A DNA stretch of 64,000 nt from Nansenia antarctica. Taxonomy: Eukaryota > Chordata > Actinopteri > Argentiniformes > Microstomatidae. The notes under the pieces were generated by a model. That model was not told the origin of the DNA and ran no database searches. It worked only from the letters and a program-made list of their open reading frames with translations. The first letter of the stretch is position 1; every line of letters starts with the position of its first letter. A program made the translations under genes and the position numbers. Location: assembly GCA_963989245.1 (NCBI GenBank), contig OZ022339.1, positions 56,186,795-56,250,794 on the forward strand. The letters are read 5' to 3'. Positions 33,802-46,621 of the stretch are shown here, piece by piece.

Positions 33802-35106
33802 TAGGGCTGCAACAACGAATCGATTAAATCGATAATAATCGATAACGAAATTCGTTGGCGACGAATGCCATTATCGATTCGTCGTTTTTTTTTTTTTTAA
33901 ACTTTTTTTTTCCCATAACAAACCTACTTCCTGTTGACGCACGCCACACTGTCTTGCGGCCGGTGTAGGCATCGCGAATCATAGCGCTACCTATGGCCGG
34001 AAAGGACAGAACCTATGACCGGAACCGGAAAAGTGGGAAAATCCGGTACCTACACCGGCGCAGCGGCTACATTTAAATCATGCTACTCAAAAGCCTTGAG
34101 AGTGAAGCTGTCTGCTGTCTGCTGTCAGGACATGCTAGTGAGTTAGCTAGCAGGGTTAGCTCGCTGCTGCCGCTAGCTGACTGTCACTACGCTGCTCGTC
34201 CAGCTGTAGTCTGCGTAGCTGTGCTGAGAACCAGAGCACTAACTATGTTTCTATAGAGGAGGGTTACACTAACTATGTTTCTATAGAGGAGGGTTACACT
34301 AACTATGTTTCTATAGAGGAGGGTTACAGCTAACTTCCTATTGTTTTATTATATAAGTCCTGCTGGGCTCAGCCCTTCCATGGTCTCCTGCTCTCCATGC
34401 AAATGCGTTAGTGTGAGTTCTGGCGAAGCGTCAGCTAAATGACTAATGTAATGCGATAGCCAGTGAGTGTTTGCTCGCATTCATGAATTCAATATTGCAT
34501 GACAAGTGTATTTAGCTAGCTGGCTAACGTCAGTGGTAGAGCAGAGGTGATAAGCTAAAGGCTAGCTAGTGGTAGCCTACCAAGCTACCCGTGAGTTAGA
34601 GTGAGACACTGACTGTAGCCTAGCCTATTGTATGGAGTGAGAGGACACATTGCATTGTTTTGGAGCATATCTGTTATATAAAAACATTAGTGTCTTGTCT
34701 GTAGCCTATATTGCACTTTGGGTTACTGACCTTTACATTAAGCAAAGTTATTACCTAAAACAATGCATGTATTGAGCTAGAGTTCAACTACTTTATTGAA
34801 ACAATCTACCGCCATAGTCCATGGCCTGTTGTTAAACCTATTTGATGTAGCAAAGCCTTTTTTATTTATATTATTTTTAATTTTTTATTAATACTTATTC
34901 ATGTTGCACATGTATATGTATAGGCCTGGCTGATTTAGAAAACATAAAATAACATTAGCAAAATAAATCTTTAAAAATAAATTTAAAAAAAATAACTTTT
35001 TTTTCAAATATTTTTTCCGTTTTTTTGGCAATCGATTTAATCGATTAACCGGAAAAATAATCGGTAGATTAATCGATTATCGAAATAATCGATAGTTGCT
35101 GCCCTA
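33802..35106. mobile_element. Non-autonomous hAT with exact target duplication
   Basis: Ends TAGGGCTGCAACAACGAAT and ATAGTTGCTGCCCTA, with ATGTACAC at 33794-33801 and 35107-35114. The subterminal regions are dense in ATCGAT / AATCGATTA motifs on both sides. The interior is non-coding and holds a 30-bp triplicate and a degraded SINE tail (about 34400-34445). Confidence 0.94.
34241..34330. repeat. 30-bp tandem triplicate
   Basis: AACTATGTTTCTATAGAGGA plus GGGTTACACT three times in a row, near-identical. Confidence 0.95.
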
Positions 35107-35218
35107 ATGTACACATAATAAAGTCATGTTTTTTGAACCCTTAAAACCACTGCCTTCACTTGTCTGCTTTATGAACTGTAGTATCATCATCGGGAAACGC
35201 CGACAAGACGCGAATCTA

Positions 35219-35830
35219 CCGGCATTTGACTCATGAGTGAACGGCGAAAATGGCTGGACAGCAGAGCAGCTGCGGCCGGGTGAACTCCCGGTTCATCGAG
35301 TTTACGGTTAAAAGCATAACTTCTCGGGGTGTCAGCGCGGTGGTTAAGGGCTCAAAATGACCGTAGACAGATGGTGAAGTTAGCAAAGGAGTATTGTGTT
35401 TGTACCACCTCCACAGCCGGTGTTATTCACAGACAAACACGGTGCCGTTTGCGGGTTAATAACTTCGGTTTACCGGGGGTTAGGATAACAATTCAAACGT
35501 GTCCGGAAAGAGGAGAAACCAGGGAATCCAAAAGTTTTTGAATGGAGTCGATCCTCCACTCCTATCACCGTGGACACAGCGCGGAGCGAATTCCCTGTTA
35601 AAACCGGCATTTGACTCATGGGTGAACGGCGAAAATGGCTGGACAGCACAGCAGCAGCGGCCGGGTGAACTCCCGGTTCATCGAGTTTACGGTTAAAAGC
35701 ATAACTTCTCGGGGTGTCAGCGCGGTGGTTAAGGGCTCAAAATGACCGTAGACAGATGGTGAAGTTAGCAAAGGAGTATTGTGTTTGTACCACCTCCACA
35801 GCCGGTGTTATTCACGGACAAACACGGTGC
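35219..35830. repeat. 385-bp tandem duplication (second copy partial)
   Basis: The block starting CCGGCATTTGACTCATG at 35219 restarts at 35604 and matches to about 35445/35830 with few differences. The sequence belongs to the family of 18788-19788, inverted. Confidence 0.9.
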
Positions 35831-36343
35831 ATAATAGCGATTTTTGTGTTGTGCTTGTTGTAAATAAAAGTTCTATGATTCATTGAAATGACATTAAACT
35901 AAGATAATACGATGGTCAGCATAATTTTTCGAATCTTTATTAATAAGCTATTACAGAAACTGTAGTGACATTTTTTTAGAGCGAATGTGGTATTTCAAGA
36001 TGGCGGTTAGTGAAGAAATATATGGGATGGGACATGGGATGACGATTTCCATTGACCAATCAACGGTGTGCAGCGTCACACGTCACACGCAGCCTGGCAA
36101 AGAGACCCGGATATGAAATTGTAGACCCTGGGGTCGATGTGGAGCTAAAGAAGCGAGCCAAAGCGAACCGAACCGACCTGGGACGACTAATGGAAAAGGG
36201 GACAAGAAGCAGACCGAAGCGGGCTGACCCGGGTCAGCACCGGGTCAGCACCGTAGTGGAAAAGCCCCATAAGTATTCAAAGGGTTCCCTCTTCCATGTG
36301 TGCTTTGGCTGTAGCCAAGGTACCACAGCTAAGCTAGTATTGT

Positions 36344-37555
36344 CAGGGTCCACAGAGAACAGGTCCTAAAAAGTCCTAATTTTGATTTCAGGCCTTAAAA
36401 AGTCTTAAACACGAGTGGCCAAAACAGTCTTTGGCAGGTCTTAAATATGAGTTGACAGGTCTTTGCGATCTCAGTTGCGATAACTTCTCTGTATCGCTTT
36501 TAAATATGTTCGGGGGAAATGTCCGGTTTGCAACGTAAGCTGTATGGTAATTAGCCCATCAGTTCCCCCCGCCGCCCCCAACAATAGTATGGAAATAGGT
36601 CTGGAACCAATAAACACTAGCTTTGCAGCCCCCGGTGAGAACTTTTCAGAGAACACCCAGGTAGTAAACAAGCTTGAGCTAGCACAGGTGCTGTGGGCGC
36701 TAAATACTGCAGCTAAATCCCAATCGTACAACAGCAACGATAGCATAGCTGAACTTTTAAAAAACATACTCCCAAATTCCGATATCGTGAAACTTTTGAG
36801 TGCGGTGGTGACAAAACGTCATACGGAGCACATCAAGAGAGACCTCATCTAAGTAAAAAACGGTCCATTCGTTCTGATGATGGACATGCGCGCAGGACTT
36901 CATTGAACATGTCAAAGTAAGTAATGATATATTGATTATTAAATATGTAGCCTATATTTATTTAACAAGTATTGGTATTAGACTCACATTCGTTGATTGT
37001 TTTCATTAGAAATGCTGTGTGATCTGTTCTGTTGCATAGAACAGTTGCATATAGTTAGCCTATTCTATCCATGTTTTGATTCATTTCTATTGCTCATCAA
37101 CACAATACTAGATATAATAGCATAAATGACAGAATTATTCCTCAGGAGTGTGTGGACCAACTTGAGTTAATGTTTATTTATTAGCAAGTATTGCTTAATT
37201 TATTAATTGATACTTTTCATTAGCAATGCCAATGTAAACAGCAAATTCTTCAAACTTCTCCAGCAAGAGCATGCAGAACAGTATGGATGTGCTCAGCTTG
37301 TTGCCGTGGGGAGCTGTGGACTGCACACATTACACAACTCTGCCAAACCTTATGTCAATGGGGCACCAGTTCTGTTTACTGTTCGTTCTTATGTTGAACG
37401 TGAATACATTTACTTTGTAAGTAGCCTAATTCTGGGACTTTTTTTTTTTTTTTACATTATATATTTTTTTTTCAACTAGCTCTAAAATTCATCTGGTCTT
37501 AAAAAGTATTTTAAGGTGTTAAATTTGACTTATATTGAAACCTGTAGGAACCCTG
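36344..37555 (+). mobile_element. hAT-like element with transposase exon remnants
   Basis: Starts CAGGGTCCACAGAGAACAGG and ends TGTAGGAACCCTG. Flanks AGTATTGT and AGTTATTG are similar but not identical. Plus-strand open pieces at 36544-36852 and 37210-37413 look like transposase exons: the second reads N-A-N-V-N-S-K-F-F-K-L-L then V-A-V-G-S-C-G-L-H-T-L-H-N, a block found in some hAT-like transposases. Most of the catalytic region is missing, so this is a deletion derivative. Confidence 0.72.
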
Positions 37556-38667
37556 AGTTATTGGATTAATAATATCTTCACAGAGGGGGGAGTGCTTTCA
37601 ACGGGACCACTGCTTGTGTTACAAAACCATAACTAGATTGAAATCACTAACTGTTCACTAACTGTACAGACTCTAGCTGAGGTGTAACCACATTTTCTGA
37701 AATTATTTACCTGAACTCTGGTATTGTAGGTGTGAGGGGTTGTCCAGGGTAGTGTGATGACTCGCTGTTTAAGGTTTGGTTGACACCACCCTTTCACATG
37801 TCATGCCTGACTAGATCTAAAGCGGACACTGGGCGCAGTTTAGTCACGAAACTTCTACAACCAGAAAACCACTCACCCATGGTGGGCGGTGATGGGGGTT
37901 GGGTCTAGGTGGCAGGACAAGGGACAAGGCTAGGTGGCATGACTGTTCAGCCACAACCTGGTAAAGACTTGGATAAGCTTCCTGCTCCTTTGGTCCCTCT
38001 TTTGCTCTACTTCAGAGAGCCGTTTCTTATTGGTGTTCAGCTGGCAACACCTTTCCTGCCTACACCTTTCTCTGCAGTTTGTGTTATCTTGTTATGAGGA
38101 GTCCACGCACAGTTTACATAAGAGATTAATACTTTGTATTTGTCCCAACGAAAGGACATCAAAGGTTGAGTCTCCGCCCTGTGGCAGTCTAACACTCTCT
38201 CTTGAGCATGTTGGAAGCTGGGGAATGCATTTTTCAGGGTCACACCCCAGTAAGGTATCATGCAACGGACTGACAGCTCAACAGCTATTAAAACAAGACA
38301 ACAGCTGAATATGGGGGAGAACATGGAAGTGTGAGATTCACCCATATTGATGAGCTTTTCCAATGTAGCCAATCTAATTTAATGTTTTCGGTTATACTGA
38401 ATGTTGCAAACAATAAGTTCATCAACTATGTGTAATACGCACATACAGTAAGCGTAGTAAATTATACCTTGTACACCAGGTGTGCTGCGTGGGTGGATGC
38501 AGAATAAACAGCCTAGCCCTCCCAGTCTGTTGAAATGCAAAGAATTTCAAAGTTATTGATTCCTGATGTTGAACTTGTTGTTTTATGTGAGTATCCTGTC
38601 AAATCTATTGTAAATGGGGTTGAGGGCGGATTTATCTACAACAGCGTTTCCCAAACTGGGTGCCCGC
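37556..38667. other. Intron 1 sequence, nothing recognised
   Basis: About 1.1 kb with short unassigned open frames only. Confidence 0.5.
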
Positions 38668-39150
38668 TAGGGTTGGACGGTTTTACGGTTAAACCGAGAA
38701 CCGCGGTTTCTAAAAATAGCAACGCTTTTTCCCCAAACCGTCATAAAACCAGACATGTTTTTAACATTTAATCACGTCATAAAACTGCTATATATAATAA
38801 ACGCCTTAACAGTGTGTGGTTGATGATGAAAGTAATTTTTGTAAACAATGTAATTTGTCAATAAATTAACTGTCTAAAAAGATATGTCACGTGACAGCTT
38901 CTCCTCAGAACGGAGAATTAGGGAACAGTGTTGCCTGATTGGCCGTATTCCCTCCCAATTGGGCTACTTATGATCACAATGGGCGGTTTTTAGACTGTGG
39001 TTGCTTGCTTAGTCAAATGTACTGATTGTAAGTCGCTTTGGAATAAGGCGTCTGCTAAATGCCAAAAATGTTAATGTAATGTAAATGGTTGGGCTGGAAA
39101 TCAATCCCATCTGGCAACACTGTTAGGGAAGCGAGACGCTCCCTCCCTGT
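38668..39150 (-). mobile_element. Second copy of the 8617-10004 family, inverted, with a SINE tail inside
   Basis: Starts TAGGGTTGGACGGTTTTACG and matches the complement of 9550-10004 (for example TTTGTAAACAATGTAATTTG and GGAGAATTAGGGAACAGTGT). At about 39025-39090 a SINE 3' end (GTAAGTCGCTTTGGAATAAG, GCGTCTGCTAAATG) interrupts it. Confidence 0.75.
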
Positions 39151-39177
39151 GCTATTAAGCCATAAGGACTAAATAGC

Positions 39178-40080
39178 AGGGCTCAACATTAAGGCTTGTC
39201 CACTTGTCCGGGACAAGTATATTTTATGTTCGGACAAGTGGACTTCCTCCTGCAGTTGTCCGACGGACATGCCAAAACAAAAAAAGAAATCAATATTAAT
39301 GTGCGAAAAATGAATTCCTCCTTCCGATCCAGTTGGGTGTGTGTAAATTACATGTACACAATAGTGATCAAACCTCCGTTTTATATGTATTTATCATCAT
39401 ATTTTTCACATTAATTTAACAGCGAGTTAACTCGTATTATGCTTACCATCACCTAGTTCGCTTGCCAACTAAAGCACTTGATTACCGTTGATATAAACAT
39501 TAGGGGTGTAACGGTTCACAACAATTTCGGTTCGGTACGTACCTTCAGTTTTTAAGTCACGGTTCGGTAGGTTTTCGGTATAGCAGGGCATTACATTAAA
39601 AAAAAGTTTAACTTCTTCATTATTATTATTAAACAGTGCTTTACTAAACAAACAGTCTTTCTTTCTTAAGTAAAATAAAGTATGTACATTTTGCTGCTAC
39701 TAATAAAGAAGTACAATTTACTGAAGAGTAAATCAAATGAATATCATATATCATATAATCATAATAATAATATAAAATAAACATCCATTAAGGTGCAGCA
39801 TTTCAAAAATTAACTGTACTTGAACTGTACTGTACTCGTAGTCATAATGTAGCGACTACATTGTAGCGTTTCGTTTGTGTGTGTGTGTGTGTGTGTGTGT
39901 GCACAGTGTGCGAGTGAGCGAGAGACAGTGTGAGTTTGTGTGCGCAGGCGACATGTCATCACAGCGTGAAAATAGGCTTCGGGCCCGGGTAGGGCTTGGG
40001 CTGGGGTAAATGCTTAGCTCGTCGGGTAGGGTAGGGCCGGACTAGAGCCGAGATTTCAGGCCCGAGCAGACCTCTACTCT
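39178..40080. mobile_element. Cluster of truncated hAT-like ends
   Basis: CAGGGCTCAACATTAAGGCT at 39178 resembles a hAT left end, as does the CAGGGCTCGACAGTGCGACT at 18475. TAGGGGTGTAACGGTTCACA at about 39502 is another element's left end. GGCTTCGGGCCCGGGTAGGG to about 40075 is part of a third repeat. Their partner ends are not in the window. A (GT)n run sits at 39877-39900. Confidence 0.55.
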
Positions 40081-40200
40081 GTATCACACCACCTGTGTAT
40101 CACCTCTATCACACAACCTCTGTATCACACCACCTCTATCACACACGCCTCACCGCCATACATCGTTCACACCTGATGTAGCAGCTCTGTTACTCATACC

Positions 40201-41310
40201 TAGGGTTGGGTACCGAAAATCGGTACCGGTAGGTACCGGTTACTTTACATTCGGTATGTACCCGTACCGAATCGCAAAGGAGATTTCGGTACCTCATTTC
40301 GGTACTTTTCTATCTCGCTCCGGTGTCAACTGGTGACTCGTGACGTCACATCGCCTGTTAAATTTCCACTCAGTGGAAGCAGCGAGTACGGAAGGATAAC
40401 GAGAAGGTTGCTAATAGCAACTTCCGCTAGTGGGTTGGCATAACGCGACGCTCGACTTATGGGTGCGTTCCGTAAACTCGTTCTGGAATTCTGATCACCA
40501 CTCGTGGAATGCCTTCTGTCCAATCAAATGACTTGCTCCCCTTATAACGTCGGGCCCAGTGTGCGCTGCGACGCTCTCAGAGCGAGTTTACGAACGCATG
40601 CCTTTGATTGGACAGTGCACTCCAGGATTCGAAGCGTCTGTTGATGACGTAGTGCGGATGTGTGGCTGCGTCTCTGCGAGGTGGACAAGGACAACATGAT
40701 CGGGGATCTCCTGATATTCGGGTACTGTGTCAGATCATGTAGATATATCCTTATCCTACTACTGTGTCTGAAAAATCAATCGTTATGTCATCATGGACCA
40801 GAGAGGGGGAGGGGAGTAGTAGTAGCTGAGCGGCAATAGAGTTTGGATTTGGACGAGGTGGAGGGCTCCAGTTCATCAGAGCTATATTTCCTCTCGGTCT
40901 TCTTGGTTCTGGGGGCTATGCAGGCCTCTTCACTAGATCCCTTTTCTAAGAATATTCTGATGTCCTTGAGGGGCTGCCGAACAAGTGTGTACTCGTATTC
41001 GACATCAGTACCAACGATAGGCACCCCCAGCTTAATGGAGTCCCCAAGGCTCAGGAGTTTTATTTTCATTTATTTTAATTTGAGTGTATATTTAACTAAT
41101 ATATATTGTGCCTCAGCAATAAAAAAGTGAAAAGCTGTTTAATGTTGTCGACCGTGTTATTATTATTATATATATATATATACAGTATATATATATGTCA
41201 TTTAAAAAAATCAAAAGTACCGAATTAAGTACCGTTTTGGTACCGGTACCGTTTTTAAAGTATCGGTTAGGTACCGGTACCGGATAAAACCCAAACGGTA
41301 CCCAACCCTA
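40201..41310. mobile_element. Non-autonomous hAT with exact target duplication
   Basis: Ends TAGGGTTGGGTACCGAAAAT and GGTACCCAACCCTA, with CTCATACC at 40193-40200 and 41311-41318. The subterminal regions repeat GGTACCGGTACC. A small MITE is nested at 40465-40610. A 92-codon minus-strand open frame (41069-40791) lies inside and may be a remnant of the family's transposase gene or unrelated; I do not recognise it. Confidence 0.94.
40465..40610. mobile_element. Small MITE with GCGTTCGTAAA ends (copy 2)
   Basis: Closely matches 33090-33232 (GGAATGCCTTCTGTCCAATC, AATGACTTG, CCCAGTGTGCGCT), ending TTTACGAACGCA. Nested in the 40201 hAT. Confidence 0.75.
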
Positions 41311-41318
41311 CTCATACC

Positions 41319-42951
41319 TCTCTGGGTGCACTGCCACTCACTCATCAACTATGACATTGAAAACAGGCAACCCTACACTTAACATCTCCTTGCCCTTCCC
41401 AGCCAATGATTCTGACAGGCACAAAATGACTAAATAAACATTGATGGGTTAGTCAGATTGACATGCCAGGACCAGGAGCAGTGCTTAAGCAGACGGGGGA
41501 GGGGGGGTGCCTGGTAGCAGGAGGTAAGAGCATCAAGCCGCCGCCCATGTTTAATCTATTATCCTGTCAGCTGCCACGCCTCTCCCCTGCCCCCCATAAA
41601 AGCTGCCATTTACCAGCAGACGACACTCTGGTCTGGCTGCTGGCTGGACAGCGTTCTGGCCTTTGGGGACTTCAGTACAGGGCACGCGGCAGTCTGAATG
41701 GCATGACTCCAGGACAGGGGATCAGGACACAGGTGTCAGGGAGGGTAAAGACGCTGTGATGGGAAGGGAGAAGCAGCCATGTCAGACTCTATGGGATATG
41801 CTTTGGGGGTTTCGTGCGGAAAAGCTGACATTTTGCATTAAGTGCCAGCAATTATGCGTGGTTAAAGGTCCCATGTTATGAAAAACTCACTTTTCAACAT
41901 GTGGGACTCTGATGACCCTACTAACACAGAAACTGTGAAATAAAGCAATTCTGTAATTTTGGGTGGGCTGTGTATTTCAGAAAACATCAGATTCAACAAG
42001 CCATTCGGTCGGTGGTATTGACATCCATTGTATTAAATCGGGCGGTGTGTAGAACATGTCATCCGTCCGCTACATTCAAAGAGAAACTCTGATCGTTTCA
42101 ATTTAAATGGTTTTGGATTCCTTGTTTTGTGGGATATTTGGTTTCTAATCCATTCCCCCAGGAACCGAGTTTTTTTGCCATGCTGCCACACAAAACCGCT
42201 GATGATTTCGAGAAAGAATGCGTCATACATGTCCACAAAACATTTGATTGGACAGGCAAGCATTTTTATTCAAATTGGAGACAGTGCAAACAATAGCTTA
42301 TAGGCTATTCTCCACTTTATTCTGTCTAGGTTAACTTAGGTAGTTGTTAAATTGTTCGATTCATCGGATGTCCGACAGCACTGTCTCAAAGAGGTGTCTT
42401 TGAGCCTCTGAGGGTTAAGGGGTTAATAACTCCTATAACTGATCCTGTCCTTTAGGTTTTGATCCCTCTTAACACCTTGGCTAAGGGTGGTGCATGGCCA
42501 GAGACCTTCCAGGGTAGGCATCTTTGCTGGCACGCCTTTAAATTCCCATTAAGTCACTTCCTAACAGACATTAAGATGTAGCCTACAGAGACTGAGACTA
42601 GGTGGGGGTTCTCTAGTTTGCCTATGGGTGTGGGAAAATTATGACTCTTGGGTTGATGGTTGTGATTGCGGACCATTTTCACTTTATAGTTTCAAGTTAT
42701 CTTGGGTGAATATTGAGTGTTTTCAATTAGAGCAAAACAGCGTTGTAAGAAAATCACCTATAGGGCACTCTGGCTACATTATAAAACAATTTTATGCAAG
42801 TATATGCAGCACTGAAACTGCCTGAGACAGACTTCCTAATCTCAGACTCTCAATAGCAACCACGGTTCCCACAGCTTCCCTTTTAACAAGAGTTGCATTC
42901 ACACTTCCTGTTCTCTGGGCTTGTGGGCTACACGTAGTGAGAGTGAATAGA
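41319..42951. other. Intron 1 sequence; possible MITE end at 41871
   Basis: TTAAAGGTCCCATGTTATGA at 41863 resembles the left end of a common fish MITE, but no partner end was found. The remainder is unassigned. Confidence 0.45.
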
Positions 42952-43610
42952 TTGCAATTCAATTCAATTCAACTTTATTCGCCATGTGCAGTGCACTAGG
43001 AACATGACTTGGTATTCTACCATGCTGAACAAGCTACAGTACATACAACATACAACAGCAAGACGACAATACACAATACAATACTCAAGACAAAATATGC
43101 AGTACCAATATGAGTGAATATTATGAATAAATATACTGTACAACTAAGTGCAAGAACATGTAAAGTGCCAGGTGCAATGATCAGGAGTTATTGAGGAGGG
43201 CTATGGCTTTGGGGAAGAAACTGTTCAAGTGGCGTGATGTTTTTGACCTGGTGGCCCTGTACCGCTGTCCAGAAGGGAGTAATGCAAACAAGCTGTGAGC
43301 TGGATGTGAGGGGTCAGCCACAATCTTGCATGCTCTCTTCAGTGATCTGGAGCTATGGAGGTCTGTGATGGGAGGCAGGGGGCAGCCGATGATCCGCTCA
43401 GCTGTCCGTACGACTCTTTGTAGCTTGGCCTTGGATCGGGCAGACGCAGAGTCGTACCAACCCCTCCACTCTGACAGAAACCTCAGAAGAGCATTGAGCA
43501 GAATGAGCACCCTCACCCTAGTACGTCCCCCCAGCTGCAGCAGCAGACACAGGGTGGCCTGTGGGTGCGTTGTCATCTGAGATGGAGCATGCAGGGTGAC
43601 TTCACCAGGG
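42952..43610 (-). pseudogene. 5'-truncated LINE, same broad family as 13188
   Basis: Minus-strand frame ending at 43181 encodes K-L-Q-R-V-V-R-T-A-E-R-I-I-G, then S-R-S-L-K-R-A-C-K-I-V-A-D-P-S-H-P-A-H and S-F-F-P-K-A-I-A-L-L-N, paralleling the C-terminus of the 13188 LINE. The 3' UTR runs down to an (ATTGA)n-type tail at 42952-42975. The upstream frame (above about 43500) is degenerate. Confidence 0.83.
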
Positions 43611-44390
43611 GCTGCAGTGCTTACATTGTTCAAATGGATTGGTGGAGCTTCGACTATTTCTGTGAGCCCTGTTGTGGTGGAGAGATAATTTTTTGGGGTG
43701 TTCCTTAGATGTTCCAAACGTTGTCAAAGTTAATAGGGGCTGCTGTGTTTGTGTTATTTTCACATCACTAAAATGTAGGAACATCTCAACCACCACATGA
43801 AATGTGATCCGTTGACTCTTCCTTTCAACTTTGTAGCCAAGGGAGGGAGTTCCTTTGGGACAAACCCCAAAGCTGCAAAGGAAAGTGCTCTGTAAATGTG
43901 CACCACTCCTATAAACAAGCTGCTCATAAGCGAGGAAGACTGCAGGGAGAACTATGTGACAAAATACAATCTCTCTCACTGGGGACTGGTTCACCTCAGA
44001 CAAAAACAAAACTGTGCAGCATGTTCTAGAATCATCATTGTCATCGATGTTATCAATATCATTTCGGCATACCCTTCTAGTAGACCTAGGCTATATGAAA
44101 GCAATGCATCAGTGTGCTGGTTATCACCTCATGCAGGCAATTCTACTCATGCAAAATGCTTCCAAAACATTTTTACATACTGCTTTTTAGAAACAAATAT
44201 ATAGGGGATCATTTCAAATGGTAAAGTCTCTGGAATCAAGAGAATTTAGAGAATTTAGAGAGCTCTGTTCATAGAATGTCTAATCTTGGTCCCTTTAGCT
44301 GTCCCCCCTCCCAAGGAATGCAGAGTACACCAGTCAGAGCGCTAGGTCAATTTCCTAAAACTAACTAGTCCTCACTCTGGATTTGCATAG
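43611..44390. other. Intron 1 sequence, nothing recognised
   Basis: Unassigned; no supported coding region. Confidence 0.45.
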
Positions 44391-44398
44391 TTTGAAAG

Positions 44399-44839
44399 TA
44401 GGGCTGGGTTAAAAAAAAGTTATTCAAAAACAAAATATATATAGATTTAAAATAATTTGAAATGAATGAGCGATTATCGATTCATAAATCCTGAGATCGA
44501 TCTTTTATGCATTTTTGTGCTTGCAGCTTCATCCCGCAACAAGATCTTGTAGCCAGATCTCGCTGGTCATGGTCATTTATGTTCCAATAAAAAGTACATT
44601 CATGTAGGCCTAACTGCTTTGGAGTCAATTCTTAATGTAAACATTGGTATTTTTAACAATGCAACATGTTAGAGGGTTCCATGAACCATTTATAGCATTA
44701 GTTCTGAGAATCTCTTTCATATTCAAGCAAAATTGGTATTATAACTAAATATTCAAATCGATATCGGATTGAATCGCAAATCAAATCGAAACCTTGTGAA
44801 TCAGAATCGATTCGTTTTCAGTGGCGATACCCACCCCTA
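44399..44839. mobile_element. Short non-autonomous hAT (441 bp)
   Basis: Ends TAGGGCTGGGTTAAAAA and CGATACCCACCCCTA, with TTTGAAAG at 44391-44398 and 44840-44847. AT-rich with ATCGATT motifs near the ends; no coding. Confidence 0.92.
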
Positions 44840-44847
44840 TTTGAAAG

Positions 44848-46621
44848 CCAATATTTATCCTTGCAAAGGATCATTATCCAAACATGCTGTGTCAGTTTAA
44901 AAAAAATGTTCTCTGTGGCAAGTGGCCATTGTAGTCTAGACAATTCCAGGAATTCATGAAAGACCAGTGGTAAAAACACGAAGCCCCTCACCCCTGGTGA
45001 AGCCTGCATGTCCGCAGTGGACCCTGATGTTATGTGAAAACTGTGTCCACACCACATTGGTGTGACATTCCAATAGAGAGTGCCAAAACACTGTTCACTC
45101 AACCATTCCTTGCTGCCGCACAGGAGTCATCACCCAGGGCTAAACAGCTGAGAGGCCAGAGCAGAGAGGCTGGAGCACCGGGGTGTGACAGGTCCTGATC
45201 TGTGTGGCACGCGGTGACCTTGAGCAAGGCCCTGTCGTCCCACTGTCATTGCTTGGCAACCAGGGTTGCAATCGGAAACAAAACTACATTTCCCATCCAG
45301 GCGTGAGGGTGCGTTAATACCGCAATGAGCCATTTCCACTGTGCCTGTGAGGAAGGCTTTGAAGGAAATGTTTGGGAGCCAATCGGCTAATCTGTGTCAT
45401 GCCTGCGGCCTAGCGCATGAGAGCGGAGCAGGGGAGGAGAGGGGGAGGGGAGGAACGCCCACACATGCCTGGTGTTGGGGGAGGATATTGGCAGGAATGA
45501 ATGGAATTCACTTTGGTCATGCCATGGCTTCAAGTCAGGAGTCTCCTGTTCATCCTGGGGTGTCAACTAAAAAAAAAAAAAAAAAGCTAAGAAATAAAGT
45601 CTCATTTCATAACATATCAGCCATCACATTAGTGAAAGAAAGACAGGGCAGTGAAGTAAGAATGAAAGAGAAGAATCCCTTTCCAAACACTGCCTTTGTT
45701 TCAGCAACATCACTTCCCTTGTTCGGCAGCATCAATGGAAGTTAGCGCTTGAATATCATCCATTCTGAGAGGCATTCCTGGATCCTGACAAGCCCTGTCC
45801 TGTCTCTGTTCTCTCTGCCTGTGGAGAGTAGAGTGGAAGCGAGTGATGCAACAGTGCTGCTGTGAGGTATGCTTTGAGCCGGGTTAGCCCCGTGAGAGTG
45901 GATGCCTCATGTTATACAAACACAGCTTGATAGGACGGTAGTCAGGTAGCAAAAACACTGCGGACAGCAGACATACCCACATGAGTCGTCGCTTCCCGTT
46001 CTTTGCATTACATGTTCTGTCTCAAAGTAAGCCTATAAGATCAACCATAATCGAGAATGCAAAGACAAAAACATCAATGTGTGTGATGTGATGTGAGGGT
46101 GTGCCTAATTTCTTGATTGGTTGGTTGTTTGTTACAGGCAAGCTTGATCCTTATGTAAAAAAGTAAGCTCTTCCAATAATCACACTGATCATGGCATTTA
46201 ATTAGGCTAGTCTTATTTGCATCAAAGTAGGCCTATATTGTTTTCCACAAAGGTCTACCATTAAAGAGATCTCATTGAGAGACGAGTTCCAGTGAGTGTA
46301 ATGACAGTCATTATGATACTATAGTCCTTCTGAGCAGCATTCGTTCATCTTGGAGTGCTGGTGGGCGTGGTGCAAGTGGGAGTGTTGCAAATCCAGTCAA
46401 GCATTCTGAAAGGTAAGCAACCATCACCACCTTTAACAACACTACTCCTCCCCAGGGCACCCACAATAATGAGTGTGGTAACAGTATTAAACATATAATT
46501 AGAGGTAAAATAGAAAGATACAGCTGACACAACAGCATGTGTTGGAACTCAAACACACAATATCTTGATTTAATTGATGCGAATAAAGGTTTTCTTTAAC
46601 AATAAACAGTATTTTTGAAAG
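44848..46621. other. 1.8 kb of intron 1, nothing recognised
   Basis: No supported gene. A short poly(A) run is at 45570-45586. Confidence 0.5.

Larger units (their letters stand above)
33559..36268. mobile_element. Composite element with GGTGCTTTTCCA ends
   Basis: Left end GGTGCTTTTCCATCA ... CCCGGGTCAG and inverted right end ... CCGGGTCAGCACCGTAGTGG plus AAAAGCCCC, with CACACGCAGCCTGGCAAA near both ends. Its interior is disrupted by a 1.3-kb hAT (33802-35106) and holds a piece of the Harbinger-like family with a 385-bp tandem duplication (35219-35830). No transposase. Confidence 0.7.
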
